A model generated the notes under the pieces. That model ran no database searches and was not told the origin of the DNA. It saw nothing but the letters and a program-made list of their open reading frames with translations. Shown here piece by piece: positions 1-8,736 of a DNA stretch of 64,000 nucleotides (position 1 is the stretch's first letter; every line of letters starts with the position of its first letter). The position numbers were made by a program, and so were the translations under genes. Source of the stretch: Arthrobacter sp. AFG20 (GTDB lineage: Bacteria > Actinomycetota > Actinomycetes > Actinomycetales > Micrococcaceae); the NCBI RefSeq assembly GCF_002892795.1, contig NZ_PJMC01000011.1:62001-126000 (forward strand), given 5' to 3'.

Positions 1-1175
1 CTCCGGTTGAAGCCAGCGGCGACGGAACCCTGCGGATCGGGCTGATCCTCGACAACACCGGACCCCAGGCCTTCCTGAACGCCGCCCAACTGGCCGCCGC
101 CAAGCTCGCCGTCCAGGAAATCAACGCGGCGGGCGGGCACAAGGGCAGGCCCGTCGAGCTGCTGCCCGAAACCACCGGCGGCGACACCGCCGCGCAGGCC
201 CGGAAACTCGCCGAGGCCAAGGCGGATGTCGTGATCGGACCCACCGATTCCAGCCGGGCGCCGGCCGCCATCGACGTGCTGTCCAAAGCCAGGATCACGC
301 TCATTTCTCCCGCCAACACGGCACCCGAACTCAGCAGTTACAAGAGCGGCGGCTACTACTTCCGCACGGCCGCGGCTGACATCGCACAGGCTCCCGTCCT
401 GGTGAAACTCGCCAGGGACGCCGGAGCCAAGAGCCTCGCGGTGGTCTACGAGGACGGCAGCTACGGCCAGGCTGTGTCTGCAGCAGTGTCCGCTTCCGCC
501 AAAGCCGGCGGGCTGGACCCCGTCACCGTCTCCGGGTTCAAGGCGGGCGAGGCGCAGAAGTCCGCGGCTGCCGCCCGTGACGCGGCGCCGGACGCCGTCG
601 TCGTCCTTGCTCGGGACGGTGCGCAGGGCGCCATCGCCGAGCTCACCAACGCCGGACTGCCGGGCAACAAACTCATCCTGGGCGACGGAGCCTTCAGGCA
701 GTACGGCTCCGCCCTCGGATCGAAGTCACTGGAGGGAACGCGCGCCCTGGTGCCCGGCGTCTTCACGTCGGCGCACTTCCAGGCTGAACTCGTGGCCATC
801 GATGCGGGACTCAAGGACACGACGTTTGCCGCCGAGACCTATGATGCCGTGAACCTCGCGGCCCTGGCCGCCGCTGCGGCAGAGGACGACGCCGGTGCCT
901 CCATCGCCGGTACGCTCATCTCCGTCTCCGGCGGCACTTCCGGCAGTCGGGCCTCCGCCGCGCCGTCCGGCCAGCGGGCCGTCTGCTCGACGTACAAGGA
1001 CTGCCTTGCCGCCATCCGGGAGGGAAAGGCCATTGACTACGACGGCGAATCAGGACCCGTCCGCTTCGATGCGAACGGGGACGTTACGGCCGCAAAATAC
1101 ATGGTGTTCACCTACGGAGCCGACAACAAGGCCAAGATCACGGGCAGCGAGGCCGCCGGCAGGTCTGCCGGCTGA
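1..1175 (+). CDS. ABC transporter substrate-binding protein (Leu/Ile/Val-binding type), 5' truncated
   Basis: The reading frame is open from the window edge (codon phase begins at base 3), so the signal peptide and start lie outside. The visible part begins with a first strand reading GTLRIGLILDNTGPQ, then a long alternating helix/strand pattern typical of the periplasmic-binding-protein type 1 fold used by branched-chain amino acid ABC importers and amide-sensing receptors. Segments such as DVVIGPTDSS and YEDGSYGQAV fit this fold, as does an AETYDAVNL segment near the C-terminus. Such proteins are exported lipoproteins that deliver a small ligand to a membrane permease. No permease or ATPase gene follows; groEL is next on the same strand. 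The ligand cannot be told from sequence. Confidence 0.75.
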   Translation, partial: PVEASGDGTLRIGLILDNTGPQAFLNAAQLAAAKLAVQEINAAGGHKGRPVELLPETTGGDTAAQARKLAEAKADVVIGPTDSSRAPAAIDVLSKARITLISPANTAPELSSYKSGGYYFRTAAADIAQAPVLVKLARDAGAKSLAVVYEDGSYGQAVSAAVSASAKAGGLDPVTVSGFKAGEAQKSAAAARDAAPDAVVVLARDGAQGAIAELTNAGLPGNKLILGDGAFRQYGSALGSKSLEGTRALVPGVFTSAHFQAELVAIDAGLKDTTFAAETYDAVNLAALAAAAAEDDAGASIAGTLISVSGGTSGSRASAAPSGQRAVCSTYKDCLAAIREGKAIDYDGESGPVRFDANGDVTAAKYMVFTYGADNKAKITGSEAAGRSAG

Positions 1176-1225
1176 TCGCTGGCAGCGAATAGTCCGCCCG
1201 TTCACGGGATAAACACGCTCATCTG

Positions 1226-1252
1226 CTTGCACTCTCCCCGGGGGAGTGCTAA
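1226..1252 (+). promoter_or_regulatory. CIRCE element 1 (HrcA operator)
   Basis: A left arm CTTGCACTC (two mismatches to the consensus TTAGCACTC), exactly nine spacer bases and a perfect right arm GAGTGCTAA. CIRCE is the operator of the heat-shock repressor HrcA. It lies about 210 bp upstream of groEL. Confidence 0.85.
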
Positions 1253-1259
1253 TTATTGA

Positions 1260-1286
1260 TTAGCACTCCAGCGTGCCGACTGCTAA
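1260..1286 (+). promoter_or_regulatory. CIRCE element 2 (HrcA operator)
   Basis: A perfect left arm TTAGCACTC, nine spacer bases and a right arm GACTGCTAA (one mismatch). It lies 7 bp after the first element, so two HrcA sites are stacked on nearly the same helical face, about 34 bp centre to centre. The groEL mRNA leader therefore probably begins within or just upstream of this block. Confidence 0.85.
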
Positions 1287-3092
<1,806 letters not shown>

Positions 3093-3120
3093 CCTCCCGC
3101 TGCTCCCAGCTGGCTCACGA

Positions 3121-3157
3121 GTGCGGCCCCCTCCACCGAGGGGGCCGCACTTTTTTG
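3121..3157 (+). terminator. Rho-independent terminator after groEL
   Basis: A perfect 12-bp stem (3121-3132 with 3139-3150), a six-base loop and six T residues directly after. It lies about 30 bp after the groEL stop. Confidence 0.9.
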
Positions 3158-3197
3158 TCTGCGCATTTTTGTCCGTGCAGTCTGGCAGGATGGTTCG

Positions 3198-4259
3198 GTG
3201 ACGATTACTGCAGCAGCCGACGGTTCGGCATTGGGAAACCCGGGTCCCGCGGGGTGGGCCTGGTACGTGAACGACGACTGCTGGCGGGCCGGCGGATGGC
3301 CGCACGGAACCAACAACCAAGGTGAGCTGATGGCCGTCCTGGACCTCTTCCGCTCCACGGCACACCTCCCGGACGAGGACCTGCACATACTTTGCGACAG
3401 CCAGTACGTGATCAACTCCGTGACGAAGTGGATGCCGGGATGGAAGCGCAAAGGGTGGCGCAAGGCGGACGGCAAGCCAGTGCTGAACGTGGACATCCTC
3501 AAGGACATCGACCGGGAGCTCGCCGGGCGGAAGTACAGGTTCGAATGGGTCAAGGGCCACGCGGGGCACGAGCTGAACGAAGCCGCCGACGAGCGCGCCA
3601 GGGCCGTGGCAATTGCCTACCAGCAGGGCGTTGCCGCCCGCTCAGGTCCGGGGTTCCCCAACGCTGAACCGGCAGCGGGCCGGCGGGCCGTCAAGGAGGG
3701 CCGCGGCGAGGGGGGTATCCCTTCGCTGTTTGAATCCGAAACACCGGCCCGCCGTGCGGCAGGCTCTCCCGCCGGGGCAGAAGCTGGCGCAACCGCCCGG
3801 GCAGAAACCGGCACCAGGGTCCGCCCCGAGCCCGAAACCCCGGCGCTCTTCGGATCCGACGAGCCTGATCTCTTCAGCGAACTGGGCGCCGATGCGTTCG
3901 CGGAAGCCCCGGAGGGCGCCACGCCGGAGGAAGCGGTCGAGGCCCTGGAACGCGAGCTCCTCCGCCCGGATGTCCGCAGCGACATCGGGCGGACGGGTCA
4001 GCTCCTGCACCCTGACTTCACGGAAATCGGCACGGCCGGACGCCTCTGGACCCGTGACGCCATGATGATGTCCCTCGAGGAAAGCCCGGCCGGCCCCGTC
4101 GACCTGGACGTGCTCAGCGCCGACCGGATCGGCACGGACACGGTCCTGCTGACCTACCGCAGCTACTCCCGCGCCGGCTCAGCGCTGCGGAGCTCCCTAT
4201 GGGTCCTTGACGGCGAACAATGGCGCCTGCGGTTCCACCAGGGCACGCCTGAAGCCTGA
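3198..4259 (+). CDS. RNase HI fused to a C-terminal DUF4440/SnoaL-like domain
   Basis: Hydrolyses RNA in RNA:DNA hybrids. The start is the GTG at 3198, giving 353 residues, about twice the length of a plain RNase HI. Residues 1-140 carry the RNase H fold with the four acidic metal ligands visible: D8 (AAADGSALGNPGPAGW), E43 (TNNQGEL), D67 (LCDSQYV) and D131 (NEAADERA), with the basic segment W78-K93 matching the handle region. Residues 145-225 are a low-complexity Ala/Pro/Glu linker. Residues 230-353 (ERELLRPDVRSD, then HPDFTEIGTAGRLWTRDAM) look like a DUF4440/SnoaL-like alpha+beta barrel. The first half is certain; the second is assigned by pattern only. Confidence 0.85.
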   Translation: MTITAAADGSALGNPGPAGWAWYVNDDCWRAGGWPHGTNNQGELMAVLDLFRSTAHLPDEDLHILCDSQYVINSVTKWMPGWKRKGWRKADGKPVLNVDILKDIDRELAGRKYRFEWVKGHAGHELNEAADERARAVAIAYQQGVAARSGPGFPNAEPAAGRRAVKEGRGEGGIPSLFESETPARRAAGSPAGAEAGATARAETGTRVRPEPETPALFGSDEPDLFSELGADAFAEAPEGATPEEAVEALERELLRPDVRSDIGRTGQLLHPDFTEIGTAGRLWTRDAMMMSLEESPAGPVDLDVLSADRIGTDTVLLTYRSYSRAGSALRSSLWVLDGEQWRLRFHQGTPEA

Positions 4260-4322
4260 GTTGCCCCCAAACCTGAGTCGCCCTGAAGCCTGAGCCCGGC
4301 CGCGGGTTACTGACCGTGGGCG

Positions 4323-4610
4323 TCAGCTGAAGCGCTGCGCGTTGCCGTGTTCCGCCTGCGCATAGGTGTCCGCAGCCGACGACAAGGCCAGGTTGATGGA
4401 GGCGAGGGAGGCCTCGACCTTGCCTTGGGTCAGTGTCCACTCGGCAACGAGCGCCTGGAAGTTGGTGGCAGCCGAGCCGCGCCACGTGGCCTGCAGTTCA
4501 TCCAGCCCATGCTTCATCGCCTGGACGTCGGCGCTGATCCGGTCAACGGTCGCCTTGACGTTGGCTGATTTCACCTGCAGTAGGTCGGTATCGACGGAAA
4601 TGATGCTCAT
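4323..4610 (-). CDS. WXG100 family protein
   Basis: A 95-residue protein starting MSIISVDTDLLQ, with the central W-x-G motif (TWRGSAATNF) between two helices and a hydrophobic heptad pattern. This is the size and layout of ESAT-6/WXG100 proteins, which fold as helical hairpins and are usually exported by type VII (ESX) machines. The ribosome site GGAGAGG sits seven bases before the ATG. No EccC-type ATPase or other ESX gene is in this window, so the partner secretion genes must be elsewhere, or this is one of the stand-alone copies. Confidence 0.85.
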   Translation of the reverse strand: MSIISVDTDLLQVKSANVKATVDRISADVQAMKHGLDELQATWRGSAATNFQALVAEWTLTQGKVEASLASINLALSSAADTYAQAEHGNAQRFS

Positions 4611-4737
4611 GACGGGCCTCTCCACATCTTGAGGGACTGCCCCGGCAGGACAGTCGCAATGGCTGGCGGACCGGCCATTCCGGTCCGCTACATCGAGCCT
4701 AGGAACCCGTCGGCAGGCGGTGCCACAGCGGGCTCCG

Positions 4738-6303
4738 CTATGTGGATAAACGGTTCCCGCCGGTGACCCGCTTCCCGCCGGCAGCGCCGTGTCCGGCCAT
4801 ACTGTCGGAGAACGTCCCGATGCTGTCCGCTTCGGTGCTGTCCTCGTCGGGGGAGTCCTCCCGGAGCGGGAGGCTGACCACGAGTGTTGCGCCGCCGCCG
4901 TCGGTACCTTCCACCCGGACGGAGCCGCCGTGCGAGCCGACAATGGCGGCCACGATCGCCAGGCCAAGGCCGCTGCCGCCCGTATCCCGGGTACGGGAGG
5001 TATCCGCCCGGTAGAAGCGCTCGAAGACCTTGGTGGCTTCGGCGTCGGAGATTCCGGGCCCATGGTCCCGGACCTCGAGGACCGCCCGGGCTGAACCGGC
5101 GTCGCCCTGCCGGACGCCCACCGCGACTTCGATGGGTGTTCCCTCCGGCGTGTAGCGCAGCGCGTTGCCCACCAGATTGCCGACGACCTGGCGGAGCTTC
5201 GCCTCATCGCCCAGCACCGGTGCCGGCTCGGCGCTTCCGCTGCGGAGGCCCGTCAGGGTGATGGCTCGCGTCCTTGCACTGGCCTGCGTGTCAACCACGG
5301 CGTCGTGGGCGAGCAGCTGCAGGTCGATGGGCTTGCGCTGCAGCGGACGCTGCTCATCGAGGCGTGCCAGCAGCAGCAGGTCCTCCACCATGGACCCCAT
5401 CCGTTTGGCTTCACTTTCGATCCGGCCCATGGCGTTGGCCACGTCCTCGGAGGACTGCAATGCACCGTGCCGGTACAGCTCCGAGTAGCCCCGAATGGTG
5501 ACGAGGGGCGTGCGCAGCTCGTGCGAGGCGTCTGCGGCGAACCGGCGCATCCGGTCCTCGGAGGCCATCCGTGCCGCGAACGCTGCCTCGATGTGGGCGA
5601 GCATGGCGTTCAATGACTGGCCCAGGCGGCCGACCTCCGTCGTCGGATTCTCCACGTCGACGCGGCGGGACAGGTCACCGGCGGCGATGGCCGCGGCGGT
5701 CTTTTCCACCCTGGCCAGCGGCCGGAAGGAGCGGGTCACTGTCCAGTTGGCGATGAAGAAAGCCAGGATAAGGGCCAACAGCCCCGCGCCCACCACAACC
5801 AGGGTGGCATGGCGCAGTACCTCATCCACTGACGAAAGCGGCAGCCCGATGACCAGTACTGACCTTTGCTGGTTGCTGTCCACGATGCTGACGGCAACCA
5901 CCCGCCAGTTCGCCCCGTCCTTGCCGCGGACCTGGTACGGCTCCAGCCCACGATCGCGGGCCTCCTCCACGGAAATGGTATCGATGGCGGGGCGGTGGAT
6001 CTCCGTGCCGCCAAGCCGCCGGCCCTGGGCGCCCGGGTAGTACACCACCACGGAGTAATCCGTGGGAACGACGGGGTTAGGCACGATGAGCTGGCTGAAG
6101 GACCGTTGTTCCTGGATGGATGCGACGGCGGCCTTCAGTTTGCCGTCCACCTGGCCCTCAAGATAGCCGCGCAGCAGTGTCAGGGTGCCGGCCCCGGTCA
6201 CCACCAGGGCCACGAGCAGGAGGGCCATCATGATGGCCACCAGCTGGGACCGGAGGTTGGCGGACTTCCAGCGCTCCAGCGCCGACTTCCATCGCTCCAG
6301 CAA
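4738..6303 (-). CDS. Sensor histidine kinase (OmpR/TrcS-like class)
   Basis: Membrane sensor kinase, 521 residues. There are two membrane helices (about 22-45 and 166-188) flanking an extracytoplasmic domain of about 120 residues. A HAMP linker (about 190-245) follows, then the dimerisation domain with the phosphoacceptor H261 in SHELRTP, and the ATPase domain with N box (GNLVGNALRY), G1 (DHGPGI), F box and G2 (GGSGLGLAIV). The start is a TTG at 6303, two bases after the response-regulator stop, so the pair is transcriptionally and probably translationally coupled. The N-terminus contains a duplicated LERWKSA segment, from an in-frame repeat. The signal is unknown. Confidence 0.93.
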   Translation of the reverse strand: MLERWKSALERWKSANLRSQLVAIMMALLLVALVVTGAGTLTLLRGYLEGQVDGKLKAAVASIQEQRSFSQLIVPNPVVPTDYSVVVYYPGAQGRRLGGTEIHRPAIDTISVEEARDRGLEPYQVRGKDGANWRVVAVSIVDSNQQRSVLVIGLPLSSVDEVLRHATLVVVGAGLLALILAFFIANWTVTRSFRPLARVEKTAAAIAAGDLSRRVDVENPTTEVGRLGQSLNAMLAHIEAAFAARMASEDRMRRFAADASHELRTPLVTIRGYSELYRHGALQSSEDVANAMGRIESEAKRMGSMVEDLLLLARLDEQRPLQRKPIDLQLLAHDAVVDTQASARTRAITLTGLRSGSAEPAPVLGDEAKLRQVVGNLVGNALRYTPEGTPIEVAVGVRQGDAGSARAVLEVRDHGPGISDAEATKVFERFYRADTSRTRDTGGSGLGLAIVAAIVGSHGGSVRVEGTDGGGATLVVSLPLREDSPDEDSTEADSIGTFSDSMAGHGAAGGKRVTGGNRLST

Positions 6304-6305
6304 GG

Positions 6306-7019
6306 TCAGCGCTTTTCTGCTGTCCGCAGCACGTAGCCGACACCGCGCTTGGTCTGGATGAGGGCCGGGGCGTCGGGATCGATGTCCACCTTGCGCCGCA
6401 GGTAGGAAATGTAGGACTCGACGATGGAGGCGTCGCCGTTGAAGTCGTATTCCCAGACGTGGTCCAGGATCTGCGCCTTGGACAGGACGCGGTTCGGGTT
6501 GAGCATCAGGTAACGGAGCAGCTTGAATTCGGTGGGGGACAGCTCGATCACCTTGCCGCCGCGCCGCACTTCGTGGGCGTCGTCGTCGAGTTCCAGGTCG
6601 TCCACCCGGATGACGGCCTCGTCATCCTCCAGCATCGGCTGCGTCCTGCGGAGCACGGCACGGATGCGGGCCACCACCTCATCGAGGCTGAAGGGCTTGG
6701 TGACGTAGTCGTCCCCGCCCACCGTCAGTCCGGTGACCTTGTCCTCGGTGTCATCCTTGGCGGTCAGGAAGAGGACAGGGAAATGCTTGCCTGCGGCACG
6801 CAGCCGGCGGGTGACGGTGAAGCCGTCCATGTCCGGAAGCATGACGTCCAGCACCGCGAGGTCGGGTGCGTGCGCCTCAACGGCAGCGAGCGCCTCCCGC
6901 CCGTTCCCCGCGGACACCACTTCAAAGCCGGCGAAGCGCAATGACGTGGAGAGCAGCTCGCGGATGTTCGGTTCGTCATCAACCACGAGGAGCTTCGCTT
7001 CGGCGCTGTTCTTTTTCAT
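6306..7019 (-). CDS. OmpR/PhoB-family response regulator
   Basis: DNA-binding response regulator of 237 residues. The receiver domain has the acidic pair D14/D15, the phosphoacceptor D58 (LAVLDVMLPDMDG) and the conserved Lys in YVTKPFS. The C-terminal winged helix (about 140-235) includes LSPTEFKLLRYLM and SYISYLRRKVD and ends with RGVGYVLR, the standard OmpR effector signature. It is first in the operon with the kinase gene. The closest remembered relative is mycobacterial TrcR, but the regulon cannot be deduced here. Confidence 0.95.
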   Translation of the reverse strand: MKKNSAEAKLLVVDDEPNIRELLSTSLRFAGFEVVSAGNGREALAAVEAHAPDLAVLDVMLPDMDGFTVTRRLRAAGKHFPVLFLTAKDDTEDKVTGLTVGGDDYVTKPFSLDEVVARIRAVLRRTQPMLEDDEAVIRVDDLELDDDAHEVRRGGKVIELSPTEFKLLRYLMLNPNRVLSKAQILDHVWEYDFNGDASIVESYISYLRRKVDIDPDAPALIQTKRGVGYVLRTAEKR

Positions 7020-7079
7020 ATTCCCATGATGCTCCCAGAATCTGGGAGTTTTCTGGATGAATGTTGTGTGTTGGTTGGG

Positions 7080-8723
7080 TCAGCAGGATTCGACGTCCTT
7101 GGCGTCCATGATGCGGTAGGCGTAGCCCTGCTCGGCGAGGAAGCGCTGGCGCTTGGCCGCAAAATCCTGGTCCAGGGTGTCCCGGGCAACGAGGGAGTAG
7201 AACCGCGCCGCGCGCCCGTCCTGCTTGGGCCGCAGCAGCCGCCCGAGCCGCTGGGCCTCCTCCTGGCGCGAACCGAAGGAGCCGGAGACCTGGATGGCTA
7301 CCGACGCCTCGGGCAGGTCGATGGAAAAGTTGGCCACCTTGGACACCACAAGGGTCTGGATCTCCCCGGCGCGGAAGGCGTCAAAGAGCTTCTGGCGGAC
7401 CTTGACCGAGGTTTCGCCCTTGATGACCGGGGCGTCCAGCCGCTCACCGAGATCGTCGAGCTGGTCGATGTACTGCCCGATCACGAGGACCTGCTCGCCC
7501 CGGTGGTGCGCCACCAGCTGTTCGGCCACGAGGGTCTTGGTCTCGGACGTGGCGCACAGCCGGTACTTGTCCGCGTCCTCGGCCATGGCGTAGGCCACGC
7601 GCTCGTCCTTGGGAAGATCCACACGGACCTCCACACAGTCCGCGGGGGCGATGTAGCCCTGGGCCTCGATGTCCTTCCACGGCGCGTCATAGCGCTTGGG
7701 GCCGATGAGGCTGAAAACCTCCCCCTCCCGGCCGTCTTCACGCACCAGCGTCGCCGTCAGGCCGAGCCGTCGACGCGCCTGCAGGTCCGCCGTCATCCGG
7801 AAGATCGGCGCGGGCAGCAGGTGGACCTCGTCATAGATGATCAGGCCCCAGTCGTGGCCGTCGACGAGCTCAAGGTGCGGGTACAGGCCGCCTCGCTTGG
7901 TGGTGAGGACCTGGTACGTAGCGATGGTCACCGGGCGGACTTCCTTGACGGCGCCCGAGTACTCGCCGATCTCATCCTCCGTCAGCGAGGTCCGCCGGAG
8001 CAGCTCGTCCTTCCACTGCCGTGCCGAGACGGTGTTGGTGACGAGGATCAGCGTGGTGGTGGAGCTGGTGGCCATCGCCGCGGCGCCCACAAGGGTCTTG
8101 CCCGCACCGCAGGGAAGCACGACGACGCCGCTGCCGCCGGCCCAGAAGTTCTCCGAGGCCAGCCGCTGGTACGGCCGCAGCGTCCAGCCCGACTCGTCGA
8201 GCATGATGGGGTGCGGCGTCCCGTCGACGTAGCCCGCCAGGTCCTCCGCCGGCCAGCCGATCTTCAGCAGCAGCTGCTTCAGCTGGCCGCGCTGGGACGA
8301 ATGGACCACCACTGTCTCGGCGTCGATGCGCGGGCCCAGCAGCGGCTGGATCTTCTTGGCCCTGCTGACCTCCTCCAGCACCGGGTAGTCGCTGGTGCGC
8401 ATGACCAGCCCGTGCTGCGGGTCCTTCTCCAGCCGCAACCGGCCGTACCGGGACATCGTTTCCTCGACGTCGATCAGCAGCGAGTGCGGCACGGGGAACC
8501 GGGAATAGGTGAGCAGCGTATCCAGCACCTTTTCGGCGTCGAGCCCAGCGGCCCGGGCGTTCCAAAGCCCCAGCGGCGTGAGCCGGTAGCTGTGCATGTG
8601 CTCGGGTGCGCGCTCCAGTTCGGCGAAGGCCGCGATGGCGTGCCGGGCCTCCGTCGCCTGCTCGTGGTCCACTTCCAGGAGGATGGTCTTGTCGCTCTGG
8701 ACGATCAGGGGGCCGTCATTCAC
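7080..8723 (-). CDS. Bacterial XPB/ERCC3-type DNA repair helicase
   Basis: Superfamily 2 DNA helicase, 547 residues. The N-terminal domain (1-170) is the damage-recognition-like region. Walker A is LPCGAGKT (203-210) and motif II is DEVH (298-301). LGLTATLVREDG is motif III and VIGQYIDQLD is motif IV. EEAQRLGRLLRPK is motif VI. The start is the GTG at 8723, chosen because it follows AAGG at normal spacing and leaves only 13 bases after the stop of the upstream helicase-partner gene. Archaeal and actinobacterial XPB unwinds DNA 3'-5' and works with nucleases in repair. The adjacent gene at 8737-11229 is its usual genomic partner. Confidence 0.93.
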   Translation of the reverse strand: MNDGPLIVQSDKTILLEVDHEQATEARHAIAAFAELERAPEHMHSYRLTPLGLWNARAAGLDAEKVLDTLLTYSRFPVPHSLLIDVEETMSRYGRLRLEKDPQHGLVMRTSDYPVLEEVSRAKKIQPLLGPRIDAETVVVHSSQRGQLKQLLLKIGWPAEDLAGYVDGTPHPIMLDESGWTLRPYQRLASENFWAGGSGVVVLPCGAGKTLVGAAAMATSSTTTLILVTNTVSARQWKDELLRRTSLTEDEIGEYSGAVKEVRPVTIATYQVLTTKRGGLYPHLELVDGHDWGLIIYDEVHLLPAPIFRMTADLQARRRLGLTATLVREDGREGEVFSLIGPKRYDAPWKDIEAQGYIAPADCVEVRVDLPKDERVAYAMAEDADKYRLCATSETKTLVAEQLVAHHRGEQVLVIGQYIDQLDDLGERLDAPVIKGETSVKVRQKLFDAFRAGEIQTLVVSKVANFSIDLPEASVAIQVSGSFGSRQEEAQRLGRLLRPKQDGRAARFYSLVARDTLDQDFAAKRQRFLAEQGYAYRIMDAKDVESC

Positions 8724-8736
8724 GCAGGTAGAACCT

